Positions 25,901 through 33,366 are shown, counted from the first letter of the stretch. The stretch: 34,130 nt of DNA from Rhodobacter sp. (GCA_027487575.1 JAIYDJ010000019.1:1-34130); one strand, 5' to 3'. Made by a program: numbers and translations. Notes: generated by a model from the letters alone, not told the origin.

Positions 25901-26223
25901 TCCCCCCACATGTCAAAGGCGAGATCGGAAAGTGCGTAAGGTGTCAGACCTTCCAGCCCGCGCAGAACCTGCTTGCGCTTGCGCGAGCCAACCATGTCCG
26001 GAACGGTGACCTGCGTGTAAAGGATCTGGGAATTGGGAATGATCAGCTTGGTCACCATGCCGCGCGGCGACAGGCCCAGGGCCGTCGCGCGCAGGTAGGA
26101 CAGCGCCTCGTCCAGATCGGGGGCATCGAGGGCGACATGACCAATCGGCTGCCAACCGCGCGGCACGCGGTGCAGCAGGGTGATGGCGTCATTGCGGAAG
26201 TCGAGCGCGAAAGTCGGTTTCAT
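22999..26223 (-). CDS. Large Pro/Ala-rich bitopic protein with GspL/PilM-like front and GspC/PilP-like end
   Basis: Not a named gene. A 1074-residue protein in four parts. Residues 1 to about 180 (FALDFRNDAITLLHR, KLIIPNSQILYTQVTVP, LEGLTPYALSDLAFD, SFVAIPENGLFLGEPWF) resemble the cytoplasmic actin-like domain of GspL/PilM. Residues 180-598 are Pro/Ala/Asp-rich and disordered-looking. One membrane segment lies at about 600-622 (YLGLILTGILLVFLALVAL). About 370 further low-complexity residues follow, and the last 60-70 residues (NLIGVYGTQSNRYALIR, KKVKVGDNFDGGRIAAI) resemble the periplasmic HR domain of GspC/PilP. Topology: N-terminus in, C-terminus in the periplasm. Inference: an envelope-spanning secretion- or pilus-like assembly factor. 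No other secretion gene is nearby. ATG 26223 gives the complete front domain. Confidence 0.8.
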   Translation of the reverse strand: MKPTFALDFRNDAITLLHRVPRGWQPIGHVALDAPDLDEALSYLRATALGLSPRGMVTKLIIPNSQILYTQVTVPDMVGSRKRKQVLRGLEGLTPYALSDLAFDMWGEGPEFQVAVVAKETLAEAEAFAVQHRFSPVSFVAIPENGLFLGEPWFGPTSCAAECLPEGEKLGRDLEPVAILSRDLPGEPSAAEPPADVAAESDPEPATAPILESDEDAPPLTEPDAAPIPDPVPEESGPDAPFIADPAPQPDEGPVAVADHSDWRQEPVFAQDAAAPDVAAEVSPLPPAPLPFADPDPVTPPETISAEPAWAAPVADPEFEQALTRSLADADTPTTPAMEPVTDAELAPSDPEPAPEQTLANPPFPAPERMEPVPDARTAPPETVAPDIMADEAPIALDVVDDLPDDPPPPFTVVPAPAAASVLDPTIHDDIPPPPATSIMMAFASRRAAEAAAAETAAKTGGKSGSAKSAGGRAPALGAVTATRTGGSAKVTTLPTRNAAPNLAAVPQRGAEPPTPAAASKAAIKGSASGKSLRRLGALVTDPAIPGIKERRPVVQTVTPPTGPTSAASAAAATLSKPGAKPYSGGLGSRSMADRGKPRYLGLILTGILLVFLALVALWSTLFLETGGTTTSEDPAAVAATTVAEALPDAATPSTAALPSVDEEALADLQVPVETAPPADPEPAVETVAAAAPPPETPETAPVTNLDTETSTVRQPAADPQDEIFLAAMDAPPTMPDALSLPRPADQIDPPPGPAVPPPPFGTVYQFDAAGLIIATPEGILTPEGVVVRAGRPALVPPQRPASLAPPADAVAAAPDATPTPGQTAVEAAVEAAIGSAPPPLASDPALAGFRPRARPEGLTPPTRNADDDASLAPQQDSRFASLRPLARPATVVAAAAAAAPADPAADLGAQGASLTAQANAIAAAADSNPLILAVSRKPAQRPRDMSRAVEAAVAVASRQPDPAPPPVEERAAAVEPEADGEPEVARAMPRLPTKASVSKQATFVNAINLSKVNLIGVYGTQSNRYALIRQTNGRYKKVKVGDNFDGGRIAAITASEVRYQKSGKMLTLALPKG

Positions 26224-26489
26224 GGGTCGGGTCTAGCACAGGGGTCTGAGGTTCGGATACGGCAACCGACCCGTTCCTGTGTTCCTACAGCAGCTTCTTG
26301 CCTAAGGAAAGAAAAGCCGTGCCGCAGGGCCGCGTTCCTTGGCAAAGGTGGCTGGTTCGCGCCTGCATCAGCCGAAATCCGGGCCCAGGTTCGTGCAGGG
26401 GCGAATTCTTTTGCCGACGCGCCAAGGATTGACTTGCGGGCGTCGTCATACGCTTCGAGAACGTGTCATCGACCCCAAGGAGGATACTC

Positions 26490-27182
26490 ATGCGCCTGTT
26501 TCATGCCCTGATGCTGACCACCGCGCTTGCGCTGCCCGTGCTGACCCCGCTGGCCGCCGCCGCCGACACGTCGATCACGGTGACCGGTGAAGCATCGGTC
26601 GCCGTCCAGCCCGATGTGGCGACCCTGTCGCTGGGCGTCACCACGCAGGGTGCTACTGCGACCGAGGCGATGGCCGCCAACAGCGCCGCGCTGAACGTCG
26701 TGCTGGACCGGCTGAAGGCGGCCGGGATCGCGGACCGCGACCTGCAGACGTCGAACCTGTCACTGAACCCCAACTGGGTCGGTTATGAAAGCGGGGCAAC
26801 GCCGACCATCGCGGGCTATACCGCGTCCAACATGCTGACCGTGCGGGTGAGGGCGCTTGACAGTCTGGGAACGGTTCTGGATGCGGCGATCACCGACGGG
26901 GCCAACACGCTGAACGGTCTGACGTTCGAGCTGTCGGACCCCAAGGCGAAGATGGACGAGGCGCGCCGGGCTGCCGTGGCCGATGCGCGGGCGCGGGCGG
27001 CGGTGCTGGCCGAGGCGGCGGGGATCACGCTGGGCGAGGTGACGTCGATCACCGAAGGCGGCGGCTACGTCAACCCGACCCCGATGTTCCGGTCGGAAGC
27101 TGCGGCCTCGCCGGTGCCGGTCGCGGCGGGCGAGATCGCCGTGACGACGACGGTCACGATGGTGTTCGAAGCCAAAGACTGA
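26490..27182 (+). CDS. SIMPL domain-containing exported protein (DUF541)
   Basis: A periplasmic protein of 230 residues with a signal peptide (MRLFHALMLTTALALPVL..., cut near residue 25). The SIMPL domain follows: ITVTGEASVAVQPDVATLSLGV, then DLQTSNLSLNPNW and GITLGEVTSITEGG, given in part. Family members are implicated in oxidative-stress tolerance or membrane complexes, but no reaction is established. ATG 26490 is preceded by AAGGAGGA (26477-26484), an exceptionally good ribosome site, which rules out the longer frame from 26463. A TTGACT at 26429-26434 could be its -35. It is the only gene of its unit; the adenylate cyclase starts 70 bases later and may have its own promoter. Confidence 0.9.
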   Translation: MRLFHALMLTTALALPVLTPLAAAADTSITVTGEASVAVQPDVATLSLGVTTQGATATEAMAANSAALNVVLDRLKAAGIADRDLQTSNLSLNPNWVGYESGATPTIAGYTASNMLTVRVRALDSLGTVLDAAITDGANTLNGLTFELSDPKAKMDEARRAAVADARARAAVLAEAAGITLGEVTSITEGGGYVNPTPMFRSEAAASPVPVAAGEIAVTTTVTMVFEAKD

Positions 27183-27190
27183 GGCCATCG

Positions 27191-27219
27191 TTGCCGGACA
27201 ATCCCAAGGCTGCTAGGCT
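27191..27219 (+). promoter_or_regulatory. Candidate promoter for the adenylate cyclase gene
   Basis: TTGCCG (27191-27196), 17-base spacer, TAGGCT (27214-27219), 33 bases before the ATG. The hexamers are partial matches to sigma-70 consensus. Confidence 0.3.
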
Positions 27220-27252
27220 GTATCCCGCGCGCAAAAACGCCGGGAGCGGCCG

Positions 27253-29142
27253 ATGGAACGCAAGCTTGCTGTCATTCTGGTGGCAGACATCGTGGGCTAT
27301 TCCGCCCTGATGGAGAAGGACGAGGCGGGCACCTATGCCCGGGTGACCGCCCGTCGCCGTGACATCTTCGAACCAGAGATCGCCCGGCATCAGGGCCGCA
27401 TCTTCAAGTTGGTCGGCGACGGGCTGCTGGCCGAATTCGGAAGTGCCGTGCAGGCGGTCGAATGTGCGATGGCGGTGCAGCGCAGTCTGGCAGAGCGCAA
27501 CGCCGACGTGGCCGAGGATCAGCGTATCCTTGCCCGCATCGGGATCAATCTGGGCGAGGTGATCGTCGAGGGCGACGACCGGCTGGGCGAAGGGGTCAAC
27601 ATCGCCGCCCGGCTGGAGCAACTGGCCGATCCGGGCGGCATCTGCGTGTCGGAAAAGGTCGCCCGCGAGGTCGAACGCAAACTGGCCTTCGGGTTCGAGT
27701 CGATGGGCCAGCGGCGGGTCAAGAACATCGTCGAGCCGATCCATGTCTATCGGGTCAGTGCGGATGCGACCAAGGGGGTACGGCGGGATCGGCCTGCGCG
27801 GCTTTTCCGGTTCACCCCGCGGCTGTTGGCGGCGGCTGTTGTGCTGTTGGCCGCGGTAGCTGTCGGCGTGTTCTACCTTTTGCAACAGCCTGATGCCCGA
27901 AGCGGTCCACCTGTTCTGGCTGTCCTGCCCTTCAGCAACCTCAGCGGTGATCCGACCCAGGATTATCTGGGGCCGGGGATCGCCGAAGACATCATTTCGA
28001 TGCTGTCCACCTCGCCACTTCTGCAAGTCATGTCGAAATCCTCCAGCTTTTCGATGGGGTCCGATTCCGATCCGCGCCTGGTCGCTCGGACACTGCAGGT
28101 CGATTACATTCTGGAAGGGAGTTTGCGGCGTAATGGCGAGACGTTCAGCATCTCGACACAACTCGTCGATGGTCGCGACGGGAAAAATCTTTGGGCAGAC
28201 CGATTGGAACAGGATGGGTCAAACGTCGTTCTGATGCAGGAAAGAATTGCCAGCAAGGTTTATGCGACCATCGCGGGGACGAAGGGTGAGGTAAGCAATA
28301 CGGAAATCAGCGGCACATGGAGCAAATCGGCTCCTTCGCTTGAGGAATATGACTATCACCTGCGCGCCATGTCAGAATTTCTGAAGTGGACCGACGATTC
28401 CACCTATCATGCGTGGCAGATCCTTTCCGAGGGTCTGGAGAAGTTCCCGAATTCGGCTCTGCTGCGTCTCGAACTCGCTGCAGTCTACAACAATCGCGCT
28501 GCCGAGGGTCTGACCAATGATCCCTGGCAGGATGTGCAGATGGCGTTCAAGCTGATCCGCGAGGCCGAAGAGATGCCCGACAGGTCACGGATGGAACAGT
28601 GGTTGCTGCACTACATGAAGGCGAATGTCCTGGCGGTTGCGACAGGCAATTTCGAGGAAGCCGCGCGGGAAGCTGACGCTGCGCATGCGATGGTGCCCTA
28701 TGACCCGATGACAAGCGTCAATCTGGCGATGGTGATGGCAAACGCCGGGTATCCGGACAGGGCGGTTGAATGGGCGGAGTATGCGGTCGAGAGCGAGGCC
28801 GTCGTGCCTGACTGGTATCGCAACAACCTTGCGTGGGCCTACCTGATGGCGGGGCGCACCGACGATGCCGTCACGACCTATGAGGGGTTGGACTACTACT
28901 GCATTCCCTGCAAGGCGAGTGCGCTGGTCCGTGCCGGACGGTTGGACGACGCCCGGGCAGAAATCAGCGAACATCTCGGGCGCTTCCCGGATTGGACCAT
29001 CGAACATGTCCGCACAGAGCCTACGGGCGTCACCCGTTCATGGTCGATCGTCAGATGCGGGCCTATCTGCAGGACGTCCGGGTGGCAGGGTTGCAATAAC
29101 CCTGCCGCCGTCGATCAGGCCGATGCCTTCGCCAGCGCCTGA
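27253..29142 (+). CDS. Class III adenylate cyclase with TolB/FlgO-like and TPR regions (3' end apparently frameshifted)
   Basis: Makes cAMP, probably as a membrane-bound sensor. Residues 1-180 form the cyclase catalytic domain with metal-binding Asp12 (VADIVGYS) and Asp56 (LVGDGLLAEF). One membrane helix lies at about 190-211, then a FlgO/TolB-like domain (VLAVLPFSNLSGDPTQDY), then TPR-like helices to the end. As read, the frame runs to TGA 29142 and overlaps metY. The last 40 residues look wrong, whereas the shifted frame from 29022 reads YGRHPFMVDRQMRAYLQDVR and ends at TAA 29097-29099, inside a hairpin terminator. One missing base near 29020 explains this; the intended protein is about 615 residues. 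It may be a sequencing error or a real mutation; the catalytic domain is intact either way. Confidence 0.88.
   Translation: MERKLAVILVADIVGYSALMEKDEAGTYARVTARRRDIFEPEIARHQGRIFKLVGDGLLAEFGSAVQAVECAMAVQRSLAERNADVAEDQRILARIGINLGEVIVEGDDRLGEGVNIAARLEQLADPGGICVSEKVAREVERKLAFGFESMGQRRVKNIVEPIHVYRVSADATKGVRRDRPARLFRFTPRLLAAAVVLLAAVAVGVFYLLQQPDARSGPPVLAVLPFSNLSGDPTQDYLGPGIAEDIISMLSTSPLLQVMSKSSSFSMGSDSDPRLVARTLQVDYILEGSLRRNGETFSISTQLVDGRDGKNLWADRLEQDGSNVVLMQERIASKVYATIAGTKGEVSNTEISGTWSKSAPSLEEYDYHLRAMSEFLKWTDDSTYHAWQILSEGLEKFPNSALLRLELAAVYNNRAAEGLTNDPWQDVQMAFKLIREAEEMPDRSRMEQWLLHYMKANVLAVATGNFEEAAREADAAHAMVPYDPMTSVNLAMVMANAGYPDRAVEWAEYAVESEAVVPDWYRNNLAWAYLMAGRTDDAVTTYEGLDYYCIPCKASALVRAGRLDDARAEISEHLGRFPDWTIEHVRTEPTGVTRSWSIVRCGPICRTSGWQGCNNPAAVDQADAFASA
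29084..29106 (+). terminator. Hairpin terminator at the intended end of the cyclase gene
   Basis: GGCAGGGTT (29084-29092), loop GCAAT, AACCCTGCC (29098-29106): a perfect 9-bp stem between convergent genes. The TAA at 29097-29099 of the shifted frame sits at its loop. It would also serve metY on the other strand. Confidence 0.6.
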
Positions 29143-30404
29143 TCCAGATCGGCGATGATGTCGGCCACGTCTTCGATGCCGATCGACAGGCGCACGACAT
29201 TCGGCGCGGCCCCCGCCTTGATCTGCGCCTCGGGCGAAAGCTGGCGGTGGGTGGTGGAGGCCGAGTGGATCACCAGACTGCGGGTGTCGCCAAGGTTGGC
29301 GACATGGCTGAACAGCTTGAGGTTGTCGATCAGCTTGACGCAGCCGTCGTAGCCGCTTTTCAGCGCGAAGGTGAACAGGGCCCCTGCGCCTTTCGGCACG
29401 ATCTGCGCGATGCGGTGGTGGTAGGGCGAGGATTTCAGGCCGGCATAGGTCACGAACTCGACGCGGGGATCGGCCTCCAGCCATTCGGCGACCTTTTGCG
29501 CGTTTTCAACATGGCGCTGCATCCGCAGGCCCAGCGTTTCGATCCCCATCAAGGTGTAATGCGCGCCCTGCGGGTTCATCGTCATGCCCAGATCGCGCAG
29601 GCCCACGGCGATGGAATGGAAGGTGAAGGCCATCGCGCCAAGGGCCGTATGGAAGGTGATGCCGTGATAGGCGGGTTCGGGCTGGCTGAGGGCGGGAAAC
29701 TTGTCGGAGGCAGACCAGTCGAACTTGCCGCTGTCGACCACGATGCCGCCGGTGACGGTGCCGTTGCCGGTCAGGTATTTGGTGGCGGAATGGACGACCA
29801 GCGTGGCCCCGTGTTCGATCGGGCGGCACAGATAGGGCGTCGCGGTGGTGTTGTCGACGATCAGCGGCACGCCGACCTTGTTTGCAATCGCGGCCAGCGC
29901 GGGCAGGTCGCTGATGTAGCCGCCGGGATTGGCGATGGTTTCGCAGAAGATCGCGCGGGTGTTTTCGTCGCAGGCGGCTTCGACCGCTGCCAGATCATCG
30001 GTGTCGACAAACTTGGCCGACCAGCCGAAGGTGCGGATGGTGTTGGTAAACTGCTGGATCGTGCCGCCGTAAAGCCGGGTGGAGGCGACAATGTTGCATC
30101 CCGGACGCATCAGCGGGAACAGCGCCATGATCTGGGCGGCATGCCCCGACGAACAGGCCACCGCCCCCGCCCCGCCTTCCAGCGCGCAGACCCGGTTGGC
30201 CAGTGCCGAAACGGTGGGGTTGGTCAGGCGGGAATAGATGTAGCCGACCTCGGTCAAGTTGAACAAGGCCGCCGCGTGATCCGCGTCGCGGAACACATAG
30301 GCCGTGGTCTGGTAGATCGGCACCTGCCGCGCGCCGGTGGCGGGGTCGGGCGCGGTTCCGGCGTGGACTGCCAGCGTGTCGAAACCCATGGTCGTGTCGG
30401 TCAT
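29115..30404 (-). CDS. metY: O-acetylhomoserine aminocarboxypropyltransferase (sulfhydrylase)
   Basis: PLP enzyme that makes homocysteine from O-acetylhomoserine and sulfide, or methionine with methanethiol. The 429-residue length is typical of MetY rather than the shorter MetZ/MetB. Signatures are FDTLAVHAGTAPDPATGA, YSRLTNPTVSALANRV and the PLP lysine motif SATKYLTGNGTVTGG. ATG 30404 has GGGAGG at good spacing. The 60-base gap to the upstream Lrp gene has no SAM-II riboswitch pattern that I can see. Single-gene unit or readthrough from the Lrp gene on the same strand. Confidence 0.95.
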   Translation of the reverse strand: MTDTTMGFDTLAVHAGTAPDPATGARQVPIYQTTAYVFRDADHAAALFNLTEVGYIYSRLTNPTVSALANRVCALEGGAGAVACSSGHAAQIMALFPLMRPGCNIVASTRLYGGTIQQFTNTIRTFGWSAKFVDTDDLAAVEAACDENTRAIFCETIANPGGYISDLPALAAIANKVGVPLIVDNTTATPYLCRPIEHGATLVVHSATKYLTGNGTVTGGIVVDSGKFDWSASDKFPALSQPEPAYHGITFHTALGAMAFTFHSIAVGLRDLGMTMNPQGAHYTLMGIETLGLRMQRHVENAQKVAEWLEADPRVEFVTYAGLKSSPYHHRIAQIVPKGAGALFTFALKSGYDGCVKLIDNLKLFSHVANLGDTRSLVIHSASTTHRQLSPEAQIKAGAAPNVVRLSIGIEDVADIIADLDQALAKASA

Positions 30405-30464
30405 GCAAACCTCCCTGAATGCTGGGCGCAGGGTAGGACAAGCCGGGGCAGGTGGAAAGGGCGT

Positions 30465-30917
30465 TCAGCCGCGTTCGTCCTTGGGGCTGCCCATCACGAC
30501 ATAGGTGGTCAGCGCACGAACCTGCGGCAACACGCCCAGCACATCGGTGTGGAAATGCTTGTAGGCGACAAGGTCTGCCGCCTCAACCCGCAGCAGGTAT
30601 TCGACCGTGCCGGTGATGTTGTGACACTCGCGCACTTCCGGGGCCAGCGCCATCGCGCGTTCGAACGCCTCTTGTGCGGCCTTGGTGTGGACGCTGAGGC
30701 CGACGGTGATGTAGGCGATGAAGCCGTTCCCGATCCGGACGGGGTCCAGCACGGCGCGATAGCCCTTGATCACGCCGGTCCGTTCCAGGTCCTGCACGCG
30801 GCGCAGGCAGGCCGAGGGGGACAGGCCGACACTGGCCGCAAGATCGAGGTTCGAGATGCGGCCGTCCCGCATCAGGGCACGCAATATCCGGTTGTTTATG
30901 GCGTCAAGATTGGTCAT
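30465..30917 (-). CDS. Lrp/AsnC-family transcriptional regulator
   Basis: Amino-acid-responsive DNA-binding protein of 150 residues. N-terminal HTH (AINNRILRALMRDGRISNLDL, AASVGLSPSACLRRV) and C-terminal RAM domain (AYITVGLSVH, ECHNITGTVEYLLRVEAADLVAY, given in part). It is divergent from the LysE-family exporter with 72 bases between start codons. This is the usual arrangement in which the regulator induces the exporter when its amino acid accumulates. The nearest metabolic gene downstream is metY, so a methionine-like ligand is one possibility. ATG 30917 matches the family's start (TNLDAINNRIL). Confidence 0.93.
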   Translation of the reverse strand: MTNLDAINNRILRALMRDGRISNLDLAASVGLSPSACLRRVQDLERTGVIKGYRAVLDPVRIGNGFIAYITVGLSVHTKAAQEAFERAMALAPEVRECHNITGTVEYLLRVEAADLVAYKHFHTDVLGVLPQVRALTTYVVMGSPKDERG

Positions 30918-30989
30918 TTGTTGTGAAACATGCGGCTGCAAAGCAAAGTATGCAACCTTTTGGCGTCAGATTTGGTGAAGAATTGCGCG
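30918..30989. promoter_or_regulatory. Divergent control region between the Lrp regulator and the LysE exporter
   Basis: 72 bases, more AT-rich than the surroundings (for instance GCAAAGCAAAGTATGCAACC), must hold both promoters and the operator. Lrp operators are degenerate; no specific site is claimed. Confidence 0.4.
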
Positions 30990-31583
30990 ATGGACCATGA
31001 CCTTTTCCTTGCGCTGCTTGTCTTCGCCTTCGTGACCTCGGTTACGCCGGGACCCAACAACATGATGTTGCTGGCTTCGGGGGCCAATTTCGGCTTTGCC
31101 CGCACGGTGCCGCATATCCTTGGCATCTCGATCGGTCACATGGTGATGACGCTGATCGTGGGGCTGGGGCTTGCGGGGGCGTTTCTGGCGGTTCCGGCGC
31201 TCCAGATCGGGCTGAAGATCGTGTCGGTGATCTACATGCTGTGGCTGGCGTGGAAGCTGGCCCATGCCGCCGCCCCGGCAGAGGCGGGGGGCAGCGCGCG
31301 GCCGATGACGTTCCTGCAGGCGGCGGCGTTTCAGTGGGTCAACCCGAAGGCCTGGGCGATGAGCGTGGGTGCCGTGGCGGCCTATGCGCCGGACCAGCGT
31401 CTGGCGACGGTCGCGGTGGTCGCCGCTGTGTTCGCGGCCGTCAACTTGCCTTCGGTGTCGATCTGGACGCTGGCCGGGCGGGCCTTGCGGCGATGGCTCA
31501 CCTCGCCCGCACGGTTGCGGGTGTTCAACTGGACGATGGCGGCGCTTCTGGTGGCGTCGCTGATCCCTGTGCTGATCGAATGA
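30990..31583 (+). CDS. LysE-family amino-acid exporter
   Basis: Exports an amino acid or derivative across the inner membrane. A 197-residue protein with about six hydrophobic helices and the LysE/RhtB motif SVTPGPNNMMLLASGANFGF near the N-terminus, and QWVNPKAWAMSVGAV in the middle. ATG 30990 lies after GGTGAAGA; the open frame begins upstream in the divergent control region, which is not coding. Paired with the divergent Lrp-type regulator. The exported substrate is unknown. A bidirectional hairpin follows the stop. Confidence 0.92.
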   Translation: MDHDLFLALLVFAFVTSVTPGPNNMMLLASGANFGFARTVPHILGISIGHMVMTLIVGLGLAGAFLAVPALQIGLKIVSVIYMLWLAWKLAHAAAPAEAGGSARPMTFLQAAAFQWVNPKAWAMSVGAVAAYAPDQRLATVAVVAAVFAAVNLPSVSIWTLAGRALRRWLTSPARLRVFNWTMAALLVASLIPVLIE

Positions 31584-31585
31584 TC

Positions 31586-31613
31586 GACCCGCCGCCCAAA
31601 GGGACGGCGGGTC
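31586..31613. terminator. Bidirectional hairpin between LysE and RTX genes
   Basis: GACCCGCCG (31586-31594) and CGGCGGGTC (31605-31613) form a perfect 9-bp stem. The 10-base interior CCCAAAGGGA can extend it. Lies between the convergent stops of 31583 and 31627. No T-tract. Confidence 0.5.
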
Positions 31614-31626
31614 CGTGCCTTTCGGT

Positions 31627-32886
31627 TCAGACCAGAAGGATGTCGGTCGCGGCGAAGGCCGTACCGTCGGCGAAATGGGCCAGCAGCACGCCGGCGGTCT
31701 TGCCGGTGCCGTCACGGTCGAACCACAGCGTCGCATCAGTGGTGCGGAAGATGAACCGGTCCAGCGCGTCCTGTGGCAGGTTGGTGGTGCCCGAGACGAA
31801 GGCCGACGCGCTGATCGCGCCGGTGAGGGCACCAAGGCCGAAGGCCGCCGCGTTCACCGCCAGCACATCGAGGCCGGTCGCGAAATCCGCAATGGCGTCG
31901 CCCCGGTCGGCATAGGCCTGGAACAGAAAGGTGTCGGCCCCCGCCCCGCCGGTGACCGCATCCGCCCCGCTGCCGCCGGTCAGCGTGTCGTTGCCGCCGC
32001 CCCCGATCAGATCGTCCAGCGCGCCGCCGCCGATCAGGACGTTGTCCCCGTCGTCGCCCGTCAGGGTGTCGCGATAGGCGCTGCCGGTGATGTTCTCGAA
32101 CCCCGCATAGGTATCGCCTGCGACGCCTGCGCCATGGTTGGCGGATGGGTCGGCCAGGTTGACCGCGACGCGTGCGGTCAGGGCGGACAGATCGAGGGTG
32201 TCCACGCCCTCGCCGGCGTCGATCACCTCATCCGAAAGGCCGACGACGAACCGGTCATTCCCCATGCCGCCAAGGATTTTGCCGATCACCGTACCGCCGG
32301 TTCCGACATAAAGATCGTCGCCGCCGCCCAGATCGACGGTGCCCAGCATGGTGCCCGCGTTGGTCACGCGGTCCGCCACATTTCCGCCTTGAAAGCTGCG
32401 GCCAAGTGATTCGACGAAGCCGAAATTGGTGAATTCCAGCGTTCCGTTGCCCGAAACGTTCTGAATTCCGTAGAGTTCGCCACTCATGAAGCCATGATTT
32501 GTGACGGTGGTTGTTCCGCCATCGCGAACAATGACCTGAACCGCCGCGCCTTTCGCGGTTACGGTTCCCCGGTTGACGAGAGTCGATCCCACCCCGTCGA
32601 GGACCACGCCATGCGCTTCGGCAACCGGCGAGTTGCGCCCGGCGATGATCACGCCGGTCTGCGCGATTTCAACGCTTTGCGCGGCCGTGCTGTTCTGCAG
32701 GTCGATGCCGTCATCATAGGCGAGGATGGACCCGGACAGGGTGATGGTGTGCTGCCCCCAACTGGCCTGCACCGCATCGCTTTGCGTGGCGATCAGGATC
32801 ACGCCGACCCCGATGTTAAGGTCATCGTTTCCGGAAAGAACAAAAAGCGGAGAGGTAGATGTCTGGGTCGTGGCCTGGATCGGCAT
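31627..32886 (-). CDS. RTX-type calcium-binding protein
   Basis: A probably secreted, 419-residue protein. The front half has repeats like a parallel beta-helix (NSTAAQSVEIAQTGVIIAG, STLVNRGTVTAKGAAVQVI). Glycine-rich nonapeptide repeats that bind calcium follow at about 260-320: GDDGDN, GGGALDDLIGGGGNDTL, GGSGADAVTGGAGADTFLF. The C-terminus (DATLWFDRDGTGKTAGVLLA and DILLV) resembles the uncleaved secretion signal of type I secretion substrates. There is no N-terminal signal peptide, as expected for that route. No ABC/MFP/OMF secretion genes are in the window. ATG 32886 was taken. The region just upstream contains an AT-rich inverted repeat. Confidence 0.87.
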   Translation of the reverse strand: MPIQATTQTSTSPLFVLSGNDDLNIGVGVILIATQSDAVQASWGQHTITLSGSILAYDDGIDLQNSTAAQSVEIAQTGVIIAGRNSPVAEAHGVVLDGVGSTLVNRGTVTAKGAAVQVIVRDGGTTTVTNHGFMSGELYGIQNVSGNGTLEFTNFGFVESLGRSFQGGNVADRVTNAGTMLGTVDLGGGDDLYVGTGGTVIGKILGGMGNDRFVVGLSDEVIDAGEGVDTLDLSALTARVAVNLADPSANHGAGVAGDTYAGFENITGSAYRDTLTGDDGDNVLIGGGALDDLIGGGGNDTLTGGSGADAVTGGAGADTFLFQAYADRGDAIADFATGLDVLAVNAAAFGLGALTGAISASAFVSGTTNLPQDALDRFIFRTTDATLWFDRDGTGKTAGVLLAHFADGTAFAATDILLV

Positions 32887-32904
32887 GCAAAGGCTCCAAC
32901 TGAT

Positions 32905-32927
32905 AAGGCGTTATAATAAAACGCCTT
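32905..32927. promoter_or_regulatory. AT-rich inverted repeat upstream of the RTX gene
   Basis: AAGGCGTT (32905-32912), loop ATAATAA, AACGCCTT (32920-32927): a perfect 8-bp stem. It lies 19 bases upstream of the RTX start codon, near or over its promoter/5' UTR, in the most AT-rich stretch of the window. It could be an operator, an RNA leader structure or a weak terminator for the gene upstream. Confidence 0.4.
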
Positions 32928-33041
32928 TTAACACAGTTTTGCCACAATGTCAGTCATTCGCGCCGCGTTCCGCCCGGCGAAAGACGCCACGGACCGCAGG
33001 GTCTGCCACCTTGGTCAGAGGTTGCGAAGGGCGGGGCAAGC

Positions 33042-33317
33042 CTAGTCTTCGGAAAGTTTCTGCAGATCGGGCACGATGGGTTTGGCGCGGTCCTGCGGTG
33101 CGGGCACATAACGTGCGGGGCCTGCCGGATCGTGCAGCCAATGGCCGTTGGTTTCGGCGGATGCGCCATTGTCGGGCTGCGCGTCGGGGTCTGCGGGCAC
33201 GCCGTCTTCGGGCAGAGGCGCGGCAAGATCGGGGTTGTACAGGAAAGGGCGCTTTTCGTCGGGCCGGACCGAATTGCCGGGGCCGGGGGGAAGCGTGTTC
33301 AGATCGTCTTCGTCCAT
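33042..33317 (-). CDS. Hypothetical small acidic, proline-rich protein
   Basis: A 91-residue protein with no recognised domain, signal peptide or membrane helix. It is rich in Asp, Pro and Ala (MDEDDLNTLPPGPGNSV; RKRPF-like basic centre; DGVPADPDAQPDNGAS). ATG 33317 is preceded by AAAGGA at normal spacing, which supports it as a real gene. It is transcribed in the same direction as the PRC-like gene upstream, with a strong hairpin between. Function unknown. Confidence 0.6.
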   Translation of the reverse strand: MDEDDLNTLPPGPGNSVRPDEKRPFLYNPDLAAPLPEDGVPADPDAQPDNGASAETNGHWLHDPAGPARYVPAPQDRAKPIVPDLQKLSED

Positions 33318-33338
33318 GACGGTGATCCTTTCAGGGGT

Positions 33339-33366
33339 GGACGCACCCCGTGGGGTGCGTCCTTTT
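33339..33366 (+). terminator. Hairpin with T-tract in the 33318-33377 gap
   Basis: GGACGCACCC (33339-33348), loop CGTG, GGGTGCGTCC (33353-33362), then TTTT (33363-33366). A perfect 10-bp stem. The T-tract is on the + strand, although both neighbouring genes are on the - strand, so it would be an unusual terminator for the PRC-like gene. Confidence 0.55.

Noticed and set aside
23827..26511. 894-codon open frame on the + strand opposite the large Pro/Ala-rich protein
   Set aside because: Shadow of the other strand in GC-rich, low-complexity DNA; Arg/Gly-rich with no ribosome site or known motif.
30405..30464. SAM-II riboswitch upstream of metY
   Set aside because: The 60-base gap is too short and shows no recognisable SAM-II pattern.
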